A model generated the notes under the pieces. That model was not told the DNA's origin. It worked only from the letters and a program-made list of their open reading frames with translations, and made no database searches. Below, piece by piece: positions 41,958 through 50,910 of a stretch of DNA of 64,000 nucleotides. The position numbers and the translations under genes were made by a program. The stretch is from Steroidobacter agaridevorans. GTDB lineage: Bacteria > Pseudomonadota > Gammaproteobacteria > Steroidobacterales > Steroidobacteraceae. Every line of letters starts with the position of its first letter. Position 1 is the first letter of the stretch. The stretch is taken from the NCBI RefSeq assembly GCF_009932555.1, contig NZ_BLJO01000002.1, forward strand, positions 130,576 to 194,575, written 5' to 3'.

Positions 41958-42455
41958 CTAGTCCTTCGCGCGCTTCGCGTGCGCTTTTTTTCGCCGTTGG
42001 CGCTCGCTGAATTCCTTGCGATGGGTGGAACCGACTTCGCGCACATCGGTGTCGGATTTGCCTTCGTCCAATTCCTTGCGAGCCTGTTGCGCGAGCTCCC
42101 GATACCCTTTGCTGATCCGCTGCAGATCCTCCTCCTCGAGCTCTTCCAGATCGAGCAGGGCGAGGTGCGCGCCATCGATGGATCGGATCAGTTCATCCAA
42201 CTTGACCTGGATGGCCTCGGAGTCGCGGTTCTGGGTGTTCTGGATCAGGAACACCATCAGAAACGTGATGATGGTGGTGCCGGTGTTGATGACCAGCTGC
42301 CAGGTGTCGCTGAAGCCGAAGAGCGGGCCGCTCACGGCCCAGATCACGATGATGGCGAGCGCCGCGCAAAAGGTAGCCGGGTGACCTGCGGCGCGCGCGG
42401 TCGATTTGGCGAAACGGGTGAACCAGGTGCGACTGCTGCTGCTGTGTCTGGCCAT
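41958..42455 (-). CDS. Low-affinity iron permease-like membrane protein
   Basis: A 165-residue protein. The start at 42455 follows GGAG by six bases; 42470 has no such site. Two membrane helices (about 23-45 and 50-72: FCAALAIIVIWAVSGPLFGF and TGTTIITFLMVFLIQN) are followed by a conserved NTQNRDSEAIQVKLDELIR segment, the mark of this family. A long acidic, then basic, cytoplasmic tail ends the protein. Despite the family name, evidence for iron transport in bacteria is thin, and a two-helix protein is unlikely to be a carrier by itself. It lies 11 bases after the membrane hybrid kinase. Confidence 0.82.
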   Translation of the reverse strand: MARHSSSSRTWFTRFAKSTARAAGHPATFCAALAIIVIWAVSGPLFGFSDTWQLVINTGTTIITFLMVFLIQNTQNRDSEAIQVKLDELIRSIDGAHLALLDLEELEEEDLQRISKGYRELAQQARKELDEGKSDTDVREVGSTHRKEFSERQRRKKAHAKRAKD

Positions 42456-42466
42456 GCGAGCTCCGA

Positions 42467-44752
42467 TCATTTCGTCAATGCGTCGAGGCGATCGCGAATC
42501 AGCTGACCGATCTCGGCGACGGTGTTGGGTTTCATTACAACGTCCCGCACGCCGATTTGCTCCGCACGTTTCGCATCCTCGGCGCGCACGTAGCCGGAGG
42601 TGATGATGATGGGCAGGTCAGGGCGGATCTGCAGCAGCTCTTCGGCCAGATCCATGCCGCTCATGCCGGGCATGCCCAGATCGGTCAATACCAGATCGAA
42701 GGTTGCCGGATCGGCACGCACGGCTTCGATGGCTTCGATGGGCCGCGTCATGCCGGTGACGTTGTAACCCATGCGCTCCATCATCCGCGTCACCAGATCG
42801 ACCAGCTGATCTTCGTCATCGACATAGAGCACATGCTCGCCGCGGCCCGCGGGCGTGGCGATGGGCGAGGCTGTCTTCGCGGCATCCTCGGGCTGGTGCT
42901 CGACGGCGGGAAAATAAAGATCGAACACGGTGCCGCTGCCAGGTTGGCTACGAACCAGGATGGCGCCACGATGACCTCTGACGATGCCGTGCACGACCGA
43001 GAGTCCCAGGCCCGTGCCTTCGCCATGGCCTTTGGTCGTGAAGAAGGGCTCGAAGACGCGCTCGATCAGCTCGGGGGGAATGCCGGTGCCGGTGTCCTCC
43101 ACGGAAATGTGCAGATAATTGCCCGGATGCAGATCGGGCGAGGGGCTGTGCAGCAGCGACTCGATGCGTTCGCTTGCGAGCCGGATCGTCAGCGTCCCGC
43201 CGCGATTCTGCATGGCATCGCACGCGTTCTTGCCCAGGTTCATCAGCACCTGATGGACCTGCGTCGCATCGGCCATCACCGCGGGCAGGTCCGGCTCGGC
43301 TTGCAAACGAATGTCGATCATTCTCGGCACGGTCGCGCGCAACAGGCGCAACGCTTCTTCGACGACCGGGCGCAGGTCGATCAGATGCTGAATGTTTTGT
43401 TCCGGACGGCTGAACGCGAGGATGCGACGGACCAGATCCTTGGCGCGCCCGGTGGCGCGCTTGATTTCATGAAGCGAGGGTGTCGCCGGATGCTCCGGCG
43501 TGAGATCTTCGATGGCGAGCTGGGCATTGCCCGAGATCGCGGTCAGCACGTTGTTGAAATCGTGTGCGATGCCGCCGGCCAGGGTGCCGAGCGCTTCCAT
43601 CTTCTGCGACTGACGCAGTTGTGTCTCGAGCGCCGCGCGCTCTTCGTTGGCTCGCTTGCGATCGGTGATGTCGTGGATCGCGACGTTCACGCCGATGATA
43701 TTGCCCACCTCATCGAGCAGCGCGTGGTGGTTGCCGATCCAGTAACGACGCGCTCCACCGGGCGGCGCGGCGCTTACGTACTCGATGTTGGCGACCGGCT
43801 CACCGGTCGTGAGCACCTGCCTGCAGATCGGCGCGAGCACGGTGGCAAGCTCGGGCGTTGCCTCCTCGAGCGTGCGCCCGATCAACGCCTCGGCCGCGTG
43901 TCCGCTCATTTCCATCATCTGCTTGTTGATACGAACGTAGCGCAGCTCCCTGTCGATCACGCACAGGCCGACCTGCGCGTTGGCATAGATCGCTTCGATC
44001 TCGATCAGCTGTCGACGCGCGGTTTCCTCACTCTGTCTCAGTGCGCGCTCGCGTTCCTCGACCGCATCGAGCATGGCGTTGAAGTCGCGCGCCAATTGCC
44101 CGACCTCATCGCTGCCTTCGCTGGAAACACGCCGTCGATAGTCACGCAGTCGTGTCACATCACGCGCGGTCGCGGCAAGCGCCTGCACGGGCTCGGAGAT
44201 CGCGCGGCGAAGCGTGATGGAGAGCATGATCGCGAGCGCAAACAGCGACAAGGCCACGACGCCGAGCAGCGGCGCATATTCCCAAATGCGATCGGCGAAG
44301 GGCATCAACGTCGTCGCCATCCATAGATCGGCATGCACGGGACCGGCGGCATCGATGGCGTGGGTGGTGAGAATCCGCCCGGCGCGAACCAGCTGCGCAC
44401 GCGCTCCGGTATCGGCGAAGTTCATGAGCTGCGTGCCCGGCCTGTGATACTCGGCGAACACGGTCCCGTCCTCTTGTACGATCGCGAGCGCCTCGATGTT
44501 TGGATCGCGTCCGAGCTCGCTCAGATATTCAGTCGCGGTGCGTGAATCCTGAAATTCCACGGCCGCGGTGACGATCGCCGCGAAGCTCTCCGCCTGCTCG
44601 CGAGCCCGCTCGACGGTTCGCGGCCGATACGTGCTGAAGTCATAAATGGCGGCGGCGGCGATGGCCAGCAGCAAGGAGACCACCGCCGCCAGGCCCACGA
44701 GCAGCAACAACCTGCGTCGCAGTGGCAGGTGGCTGAGGGCGAACGGTTTCAT
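42467..44752 (-). CDS. Membrane hybrid histidine kinase (HAMP-PAS-HisKA-ATPase-REC)
   Basis: A 761-residue sensor kinase. The ATG at 44752 follows AGGAG; an earlier ATG at 44809 would lie inside the YfiR gene. Two membrane helices (about 18-40 and 160-185) enclose a small periplasmic domain with a CHASE8-like feel (AEYHRPGT). Next are HAMP, a PAS domain (about 270-385), the H-box LAGGIAHDFNNVLTAI, an ATPase domain with NLGKNACDAM and DTGTGI, and a C-terminal receiver with LTDLGMPGMSG. The gene is third after the TonB receptor and YfiR genes, a grouping in which YfiR-type periplasmic proteins modulate the sensor's periplasmic domain. Confidence 0.93.
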   Translation of the reverse strand: MKPFALSHLPLRRRLLLLVGLAAVVSLLLAIAAAAIYDFSTYRPRTVERAREQAESFAAIVTAAVEFQDSRTATEYLSELGRDPNIEALAIVQEDGTVFAEYHRPGTQLMNFADTGARAQLVRAGRILTTHAIDAAGPVHADLWMATTLMPFADRIWEYAPLLGVVALSLFALAIMLSITLRRAISEPVQALAATARDVTRLRDYRRRVSSEGSDEVGQLARDFNAMLDAVEERERALRQSEETARRQLIEIEAIYANAQVGLCVIDRELRYVRINKQMMEMSGHAAEALIGRTLEEATPELATVLAPICRQVLTTGEPVANIEYVSAAPPGGARRYWIGNHHALLDEVGNIIGVNVAIHDITDRKRANEERAALETQLRQSQKMEALGTLAGGIAHDFNNVLTAISGNAQLAIEDLTPEHPATPSLHEIKRATGRAKDLVRRILAFSRPEQNIQHLIDLRPVVEEALRLLRATVPRMIDIRLQAEPDLPAVMADATQVHQVLMNLGKNACDAMQNRGGTLTIRLASERIESLLHSPSPDLHPGNYLHISVEDTGTGIPPELIERVFEPFFTTKGHGEGTGLGLSVVHGIVRGHRGAILVRSQPGSGTVFDLYFPAVEHQPEDAAKTASPIATPAGRGEHVLYVDDEDQLVDLVTRMMERMGYNVTGMTRPIEAIEAVRADPATFDLVLTDLGMPGMSGMDLAEELLQIRPDLPIIITSGYVRAEDAKRAEQIGVRDVVMKPNTVAEIGQLIRDRLDALTK

Positions 44753-44768
44753 TGCGGCTCCTCGGGAC

Positions 44769-45335
44769 TCAGATGCCAGGGGCTTCGCGATGAACCTTGC
44801 GAGCCGCACTCAACATCTGCGATCTCGCGGTCAAACCGGCGCGATGCATCGGGGGCAGGCTCGCTTCAAAACGAATGCGAGCCTGACCGCCTTCGACTTC
44901 ACTCACGAAACTGAGCATGGCTCCCTGCTCGAGGGCCTCCGGCGTCTCGGTGATCGTGAGCACGGGATGGTTGGCGAGCGTGTCGAGCCATTGACTGGTT
45001 TGCTCGCTCGCTGGCGGCTGGGTCGAGGATGTCCCGATGAAAGCCACGTGACATTCTTCAGCCGCTTCCGCATCGCTCACGCGACGCACGCTCAACGGAC
45101 GCTTCTGGCTCAGTTGTCCGGCCAGGGTCTCATCGAGCACGGATCCGAAAGGATCGGCGCCCAATACACACACGACAATAGGGGCCGTGGGCGTGGCAAA
45201 GGCGCTGGCAGGCCACTCGACGTAGCGCGTGAACAAAAGGATATATCCGGCCTTGATGCTGTATTCCGGCGCGGCGCGCGCAGTCGCCGCCAGCAGCACG
45301 GCGGGAAGAAACAAAAGCCACGCGAGCCACCGCAT
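44769..45335 (-). CDS. YfiR family periplasmic protein (DUF4154)
   Basis: A protein of 188 residues with a signal peptide (MRWLAWLLFLPAVLLAATARA). The mature start PEYSIKAGYILLFTRYVEWP is the hallmark of the YfiR/DUF4154 family. Cys residues in VCVLGADPF and EECHVAFIG sit where YfiR uses redox-sensitive disulfides. In Pseudomonas YfiR restrains a periplasmic sensor of a diguanylate cyclase. Here the next gene is a hybrid kinase, so it probably regulates that kinase. It lies 3 bases after the TonB receptor gene and 16 bases before the kinase start, one operon. Confidence 0.9.
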   Translation of the reverse strand: MRWLAWLLFLPAVLLAATARAAPEYSIKAGYILLFTRYVEWPASAFATPTAPIVVCVLGADPFGSVLDETLAGQLSQKRPLSVRRVSDAEAAEECHVAFIGTSSTQPPASEQTSQWLDTLANHPVLTITETPEALEQGAMLSFVSEVEGGQARIRFEASLPPMHRAGLTARSQMLSAARKVHREAPGI

Positions 45336-45338
45336 CGC

Positions 45339-47339
45339 CTACCTGCGCCAGCTCAAGGCGAGATATACGCTACGCTCGATATAGGGATCGATGGGAAAGG
45401 AGGCGGAGCGGAACTCCGCGTGACGAGGCTCCCACAGATTCTGGCCCACGAGCGCAAGCTTCACGCCTTCGGTCAATTCTTTGGCCACGCGCACCTCCGC
45501 TCCGACGTAGCTGTCCACGTTCAACGCCGGCAAGTCGTCGACATAGCGCAGGCCGACGCCGAGTTCCCAGTCATTGCCCAGATCGAGATTGGAACGCAGC
45601 GACGCCTGCACTTGTGCCGTCGATCCGGCGATGTTTGTCGCGAGCTGCAGCTCGGCGGGGTGCACATCCAGATCCAGGTACGAGGCTGTGCCAAACAGGC
45701 GCCAGCGCGGCATCGGCTGCCACATGCCCGCGAGCTCCGCGCCATGCCCATGAGCTGTGCCGCTATTGACGGGCGCGACCGCCATGCGCCAGAAATCGGG
45801 CGCCAGCGTGACCGTATCGAGCGGCTGCGGCGCATACAGGATCAGGCGGTCGTAATCGTTATAAAACACCGAGGCGCTCAACATCGCGTTGTCGTGCCAG
45901 CGTCCGCGCCAGCCCAGTTGATAGGCGATCAAGTCCTCCGATTCCAGATCGGGATCGCCCAGCACCTGGTTGAGCACCGCCGGGGAGCCGGGTCCGAAGC
46001 TGCCGGGCGGCGAGACTCGGGTCACGAAGGTGCGGGACTCATCGGCGAAGGTTGGCGTGCGCACGGCTCGGCCCACGGCGGCCCAAAGCAATTGTCGATC
46101 CGTGACGCTCCAGTTCAGTCGCAGGTCCGGCTGCCATTCCAGGCCGGTGAACGGATTGTCTTCCACGCGCAGTCCGAGGGTCGCGCCGAGCCGGTCGTCG
46201 ATTCGTATTTCATCCTGCAAATACGCCGACCACTGGTGCAGCGTCCGGTTTGGCGGCGTGAACGTCAGCTGGAACGTGGAGGCGGTCTCGTGCTTGATGT
46301 AGCGATAGAGTGCGCCGGCGGTGATGGAGTGCATGCCGCCGAGCTGAGTACCGTAACGAACGCCGATATCGAACGTGTCACTGTGCTCATCGGTGGGCTG
46401 CAGTCGTCGTTCGAGCCGTTCGTACCACGCGCCGGCCGCTACTTCGGCGCCTTCTCGAAGCCGGTGCGCCCAGCTGCCTTGCACGAATCCGCCACGGTTG
46501 TAGCCTCGCGGCGGGCGCGTTTGATAAGGCGGCGTCGGCGAGGGAATGAAACCCGCCTCATCGAAATCGCCGGACTGCGCTTCTGCCTTGACGAAGATCC
46601 GGTTAGCGTCGTCATCGCGATCGTAGCGAAAGCCGACGCGGCCCATGTCCCAGGCATCGCCGGTCGGTTGTCGATTTCCCAATTCCGTGTCGTCGCGCCG
46701 GGTGTAATCGACATAGGCGCGATACCACGCGTTCTCACCCGCGGCGCCGCCGTATCTGAAACTGCCGAACGCTTTCTCTTCGGTGCCGGTGCCGACCGTG
46801 AGCGCCGTGCCCTGGGTGTCGCGTGCCGAGTGCGAGAGGATGTTCACGACGCCGTTCATCGCATTGGCGCCCCAGACGGAGCCGGCCGGTCCGTTGATCG
46901 TTTCGATGCGATCGAGATCCTGACTGAGCCACGCATGCTGTTCCCAATACACACCGGACCAGAGCGGTGTGTATACCGGCCGGCCATCGACCAACACCAA
47001 CAGCTTGTCCACCGCAATCGTGTTGAAGCCGCGCGCGGAGATGGACCAGCGGGCCGCATCGAACTGCGACACCTGCATGCCCGGCGCATAGCGCAAGGCC
47101 TCTGGAATATTTCTGACCCCGACGTAGTTCAATTCCTCGGCGGTGAGCACATAGGTGGCGGCGGGCGAGGTGAATTGCGGGCGCACGGTGCCGGTGACCG
47201 AAGTGACGGTAAGTCTTGCAAGCTGTTCGAACGTCGGATCTCGAATGATGACGTTGTCTTCCGCCGCGAGGGCACTGCCGGTCGTCGCGATCGAATAGAT
47301 CGCAATCGCGAGTCCTAGCGGTGCTGATGGCGCGGTCAC
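45339..47339 (-). CDS. TonB-dependent receptor of the YfiR/kinase operon
   Basis: A 666-residue receptor. The GTG at 47339 is seven bases after GGAGG and gives a signal peptide ending SALAAE. The plug (about 30-160) includes LTVTSVTGTV, ALRYAPGMQV, SARGFN, VLVDGRPVYTPLWSGVYW and WGANAMNGVVNI, as in BtuB/CirA-type and cyanobacterial-like receptors. It is much shorter than the three carbohydrate-type receptors in this window and belongs to a different branch. The C-terminus (LALSWRR) lacks the terminal Phe. It leads the operon TonB receptor - YfiR - hybrid kinase, so it may serve in sensing as well as uptake. Confidence 0.9.
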   Translation of the reverse strand: MTAPSAPLGLAIAIYSIATTGSALAAEDNVIIRDPTFEQLARLTVTSVTGTVRPQFTSPAATYVLTAEELNYVGVRNIPEALRYAPGMQVSQFDAARWSISARGFNTIAVDKLLVLVDGRPVYTPLWSGVYWEQHAWLSQDLDRIETINGPAGSVWGANAMNGVVNILSHSARDTQGTALTVGTGTEEKAFGSFRYGGAAGENAWYRAYVDYTRRDDTELGNRQPTGDAWDMGRVGFRYDRDDDANRIFVKAEAQSGDFDEAGFIPSPTPPYQTRPPRGYNRGGFVQGSWAHRLREGAEVAAGAWYERLERRLQPTDEHSDTFDIGVRYGTQLGGMHSITAGALYRYIKHETASTFQLTFTPPNRTLHQWSAYLQDEIRIDDRLGATLGLRVEDNPFTGLEWQPDLRLNWSVTDRQLLWAAVGRAVRTPTFADESRTFVTRVSPPGSFGPGSPAVLNQVLGDPDLESEDLIAYQLGWRGRWHDNAMLSASVFYNDYDRLILYAPQPLDTVTLAPDFWRMAVAPVNSGTAHGHGAELAGMWQPMPRWRLFGTASYLDLDVHPAELQLATNIAGSTAQVQASLRSNLDLGNDWELGVGLRYVDDLPALNVDSYVGAEVRVAKELTEGVKLALVGQNLWEPRHAEFRSASFPIDPYIERSVYLALSWRR

Positions 47340-47457
47340 CCGTCGGCCTCCTGGATTCAATTCGTGGTTTTCGCCGGAAGCTCGCAGGACGGTACGCTAG
47401 CCACTGGCGCCACGGAATTAAGGACAAACCGGGGGACGGCTCTGTTACTGTTGCGCG

Positions 47458-47997
47458 ATGAACGCCACAGCAACTTCAACAAAATCCAGAGCGCCGCAGG
47501 TCTGCGTGCTCGGCAGCGCCGAGCCCGGTTCGCCTGCGTATGAATTGGCCGGCGCCGCCGGCGAGTTCCTGGCCCGCAGGGGTGTGACTGTGGTCAGCGG
47601 TTGCGGCAGTCCCGCGACTCGATTCGCCGCCGAGCGGGCGCTCGCCGCCGGCGGCCTGGTCGTGAGCATCGTGCCCTCCGATGACATCGGTCTGCGTGAC
47701 TGGCCGTGCACTGTGCTCATTCCCAGCGGCATGGGCGATGCTCGCAATCTGATGATGGCGCTCGCCGGCGATGCATGCATCGTCATCGGCGGTCGCGCCG
47801 GCACCATCTCCGAAGTGTGTCTCGCGTGGCTGCATCGTCGGCCGCTGTTACCGCTGACCGGCTGCGGCGGCTGGTCGGATCAGCTGGAGCGCAATCCGCC
47901 CGATGAGCGCGGCAATTCCAGAATCCTCTCGTGGAGCTCGATTGCGGATCTGCAGCGAGGTCTCGCCGAGCTCGGTTTGCTTGCCTCGGGCCGATGA
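47458..47997 (+). CDS. SLOG/LOG-family Rossmann protein (TIGR00725-like)
   Basis: A 179-residue cytoplasmic protein. It has a Rossmann start CVLGSAEPGSPAYELAG and the family motif GGRAGTISEVCLAW, close to the PGGxGTxxE phosphoribohydrolase motif of LOG proteins but without the leading Pro. It also lacks the conserved Arg of true LOG enzymes as far as I can see, so cytokinin-type nucleotide hydrolysis is uncertain. Such proteins bind nucleotides or their sugar derivatives. It is followed after one base by the dehydrogenase gene, an operon. Confidence 0.8.
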   Translation: MNATATSTKSRAPQVCVLGSAEPGSPAYELAGAAGEFLARRGVTVVSGCGSPATRFAAERALAAGGLVVSIVPSDDIGLRDWPCTVLIPSGMGDARNLMMALAGDACIVIGGRAGTISEVCLAWLHRRPLLPLTGCGGWSDQLERNPPDERGNSRILSWSSIADLQRGLAELGLLASGR

Positions 47998-47998
47998 C

Positions 47999-48880
47999 AT
48001 GGCGAATGTCACTTTCATCGGCTTGGGTCGGATGGGCTTGGGGATGGCGCAGCGGCTGCTCGCCGCCGGGCATCGACTGCGTGTGTACAATCGCACGGCC
48101 TCGCGAGCGACGTCGTTGGTGGAGCGGGGCGCGACTCTCTGCCCATCACCGAAAGAAGCTGCGCAGGGCGCGGAGCTGATCTTCTCGATGGTCTCCGATG
48201 ACGCCGCGTCGCGCGAAGTGTGGCTCGGCGCAGCAGGCGTGTTTGGCGGCACGCCGTCTGCGGGAACCTTGCTGATCGAATGCTCGACCTTGTCGCACGA
48301 CTGGGTGCTCGATCTCGCAGGGGAAGCGCGGCGACGCTCGCTAAGTTACATCGATTGTCCGGTCACAGGGCTGCCGGACATGGCCGCGGCCGGCGAGCTC
48401 ACATTGCTGGCCGGCGCCGCGCCCGAAGATCTGGCTCGCGCGCAGCCCATCCTCGATGTCCTCTCCAAACAAACGATTCATTTCGGCGCCGTCGGCGCGG
48501 GCACCGTCTACAAGCTGATGATCAACTTGCAGGGCGCCATCCAGATTGCTTCGATTGCAGAAGGCATGGCGCTGGCCGAGCGCGCTGGATTGAATCTCCA
48601 CGCCGTCGCGGAGACGCTTGCGACCGGACAGGCGGCAAGTCCACAAGTCGTGCGCACTGCTCGTCGCATCGTCGCGGATGATCACGATCAGAATGTTTTG
48701 TTTACGCCCCAGCTGCGATTGAAGGACGTCGACTACGCGCTGCGCCTCGCCCGCAAGCTAAAGATCGGCACGCCGTTCGGCACGGTGGCGCACGCCGCCT
48801 ACGCGAAGTTATGCGCGCTGGGTCACGGGCACAGTAACGAGAGCAAAATCATCGAAGTCGCGCGCGTGCAGGAGGATTAG
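47999..48880 (+). CDS. NAD(P)-dependent beta-hydroxyacid dehydrogenase-like protein
   Basis: A 293-residue member of the 3-hydroxyisobutyrate dehydrogenase family. The start is the ATG at 47999, one base after the preceding stop. The Rossmann motif is FIGLGRMGLGMAQRLLAAGH with NRT at the end of strand 2. The substrate motif reads YIDCPVTGLPDMAAAGELTLLAGA, and the catalytic Lys lies in GAGTVYKLMINL; the usual Asn (K-x3-N) is present. These enzymes oxidise small 3-hydroxy acids or reduce succinic semialdehyde and glyoxylate. Its substrate is not evident. Confidence 0.9.
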   Translation: MANVTFIGLGRMGLGMAQRLLAAGHRLRVYNRTASRATSLVERGATLCPSPKEAAQGAELIFSMVSDDAASREVWLGAAGVFGGTPSAGTLLIECSTLSHDWVLDLAGEARRRSLSYIDCPVTGLPDMAAAGELTLLAGAAPEDLARAQPILDVLSKQTIHFGAVGAGTVYKLMINLQGAIQIASIAEGMALAERAGLNLHAVAETLATGQAASPQVVRTARRIVADDHDQNVLFTPQLRLKDVDYALRLARKLKIGTPFGTVAHAAYAKLCALGHGHSNESKIIEVARVQED

Positions 48881-48945
48881 CACCCGCTGGCGGCATGTGA
48901 ACGCTACACTCTGCATCGTGACCAATTCCAACAACGGAGCGAGGC

Positions 48946-50580
48946 ATGGTAGCAAAAGCGTGGCGGGCCGGGATGGCGTCGCTGGTATGGGTGCTTGGCG
49001 CGGGGGTGGCGCAAGCGGCGGATCAAGCGGATCTGACGACCATCAACCGGATCGTCGATGAAGGTTTCAATCGCAGTGCCTTGCCGCTGACCGCGGCGTA
49101 TCTCACCGATCGCATTGGCGGTCGGCTCACGAACTCGCCACAAATGCGTGAGGCCGAGCGCTGGACCCAGCAGCAGTTTCGCGACTGGGGTCTGAAGAAC
49201 GTGCGCACCGAAGGCTTCGAATTCGGCCGCGGCTGGTCCATCGAAAAATCCAGCGTCCGACTGCTGAAGCCACGCGTCGCGACCTATAGCGCGATTCCCG
49301 TCGCCTGGACGCCGCCGACCAACGGCGCGATCACCGCATCCATCATCGTCGCGCCGATGAGTAAGGTCGCCGACTTCGAAAAGTGGCGCGGCAAATTGAA
49401 AGGTCAGATCGTGCTGGTCACGCAGCCCGATAGCGGCGCCGAGCCTGCCGTCGCGCCGTTCGTGCGATTGAATCGAGAGGATATCGGCAAGCTCGATGCA
49501 TACCGGCAGCCGCTCGTCTCCATGGAAGAGGAGTTGGAGAAGCGCCTGGAGCGCAACCGCTTCGAAGCCAAGCGCGATCAATTCCTCGCCGCCGAAGGCG
49601 CGCTCGCGTGGGTGCGCAAGTCCTATCGCGAAGGCGGTCTGCTGCACGGTGAGGGCTATCAGCACCGTCGCGATCAATCGCCGAAATTGCCGGGCTTTGA
49701 ACTTGCGGCTGAACACTATCGACAACTCGCGCGTCTTGCGAAGACCGACGCGAGCCCGACGCTCGAGCTGATCAGCGACGTGCGTTATCACGACGAAGAT
49801 CCGAATGCATATAACGTGTTCGCCGATCTGCCAGGTCGCGATGGCAAGGCGGGCTACGTGATGGCTGGCGCCCACCTCGACAGCTGGGTTGCATCCGATG
49901 GCGCGCAGGACAACGCCGCTGGCAGCGCCGTAGTGATGGAAGCGGCGCGCATCCTGACCAAGCTCGGCCTCAAGCCGAAGCGGACCATTCGCTTTGCGCT
50001 GTGGAATGGCGAGGAGCAGGGGCTCTATGGCTCGTTCGATTACACGCAGCGGCATCTGGTGTCGCGCCCGCCGGTTGAAGATCCCGCACGCGCGGCGCTG
50101 CCTGTGTACGCCACGTGGAATCTGCGTTGGCCCGTCACGCCCGGTCCGGACTACGACAAGCTCGCCGCCTATTTCAATCTCGACAACGGTTCGGGAAAGA
50201 TCCGTGGCATCTATGCCGAAGGCAACGTCGCGGCCACGCCGATCCTGAAAGCCTGGATTGCGCCGTTCGCAAGCATGGGCGCGGATTCGGTGGTCGCGGC
50301 GCCGACGTACGGCACCGATCATGTGCCCATGTCGGCCGTCGGCATCCCGGGCTTTCAGTTCGTACAGGACCCGCTCGATTACGGCAGCCGCATCCATCAC
50401 ACCAGCATCGACAGCTACGATCATCTGCGCATGGAAGATCTGAAGCAGGCTGCGGTGATCATGGCGTCGATGCTGTGGATGTCGGCCGAGCGCGATCAGC
50501 CCTTGCCGAAGAAGCCGCTGCCCACCAAGCCGCTGCAGACCGATCCGTTCGAGTACGAAGTCGAAACGCCTTCGCCCTGA
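48946..50580 (+). CDS. Exported M28-family zinc aminopeptidase
   Basis: A 544-residue secreted peptidase with a signal peptide (MVAKAWRAGMASLVWVLGAGVAQA). The catalytic domain has the co-catalytic zinc ligands in order: His in GAHLDSW, bridging Asp in DGAQDNAAGS, the general base and ligand Glu-Glu in NGEEQGLYGS, Asp in NLDNGSG, and the last His in RIHHTSIDSYDHL. A PA-type insert (about 100-180) precedes it. The Pro/Lys-rich tail is probably disordered. It acts in the periplasm or outside on peptides. It is a single-gene unit ending in a strong terminator. Confidence 0.93.
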   Translation: MVAKAWRAGMASLVWVLGAGVAQAADQADLTTINRIVDEGFNRSALPLTAAYLTDRIGGRLTNSPQMREAERWTQQQFRDWGLKNVRTEGFEFGRGWSIEKSSVRLLKPRVATYSAIPVAWTPPTNGAITASIIVAPMSKVADFEKWRGKLKGQIVLVTQPDSGAEPAVAPFVRLNREDIGKLDAYRQPLVSMEEELEKRLERNRFEAKRDQFLAAEGALAWVRKSYREGGLLHGEGYQHRRDQSPKLPGFELAAEHYRQLARLAKTDASPTLELISDVRYHDEDPNAYNVFADLPGRDGKAGYVMAGAHLDSWVASDGAQDNAAGSAVVMEAARILTKLGLKPKRTIRFALWNGEEQGLYGSFDYTQRHLVSRPPVEDPARAALPVYATWNLRWPVTPGPDYDKLAAYFNLDNGSGKIRGIYAEGNVAATPILKAWIAPFASMGADSVVAAPTYGTDHVPMSAVGIPGFQFVQDPLDYGSRIHHTSIDSYDHLRMEDLKQAAVIMASMLWMSAERDQPLPKKPLPTKPLQTDPFEYEVETPSP

Positions 50581-50607
50581 GATTGGAAAGGCCGACCCCA
50601 TAAAAGT

Positions 50608-50634
50608 CGAAGCCCCGCAAAAGGCGGGGCTTCG
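50608..50634. terminator. Rho-independent-type terminator after the peptidase gene
   Basis: CGAAGCCCCGC (50608-50618) pairs perfectly with GCGGGGCTTCG (50624-50634) around a five-base AAAAG loop, 28 bases after the stop codon. The plus strand has no run of T after it, while the reverse orientation is followed by ACTTTTATG, so it may also stop antisense transcription. Confidence 0.8.
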
Positions 50635-50910
50635 TGCCGTCATCTCTTATCGAACTTGAGGATGACCCTACATTCTTAGGATGACCCTCGAGAGATGGAC
50701 CGGCGATGGATGAGCATCGGATTTCGATTCCTGGTGTTAGAGCACTGTTGCTCTGGTTCATTCCACCGATATCTTAGCTGCATCCGAAGCGTGTGACGCC
50801 TGGGACCGTGTGAAGGTTCCGAGAAAGATTTGTTTCCCTCGTCCGACGAGGTAGTGACTTATCACGTCGGCCAGGAACCTACGCGGCGCACTTGCCGTTG
50901 TATGTGCGTG
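50635..50910. other. Intergenic stretch with a short direct repeat
   Basis: Together with the terminator this gap runs 330 bases to the start of the lactone oxidase gene. It holds two copies of AGGATGACCCT (50659-50669 and 50678-50688), 19 bases apart and so on nearly the same face of the helix, a possible activator site. I see no -35/-10 pair with good spacing. The extent depends on the uncertain start of the next gene. Confidence 0.4.

Noticed and set aside
44646..47318. 890-codon plus-strand open frame
   Set aside because: It runs opposite the kinase, YfiR and TonB receptor genes, all of which have firm motifs and ribosome sites.
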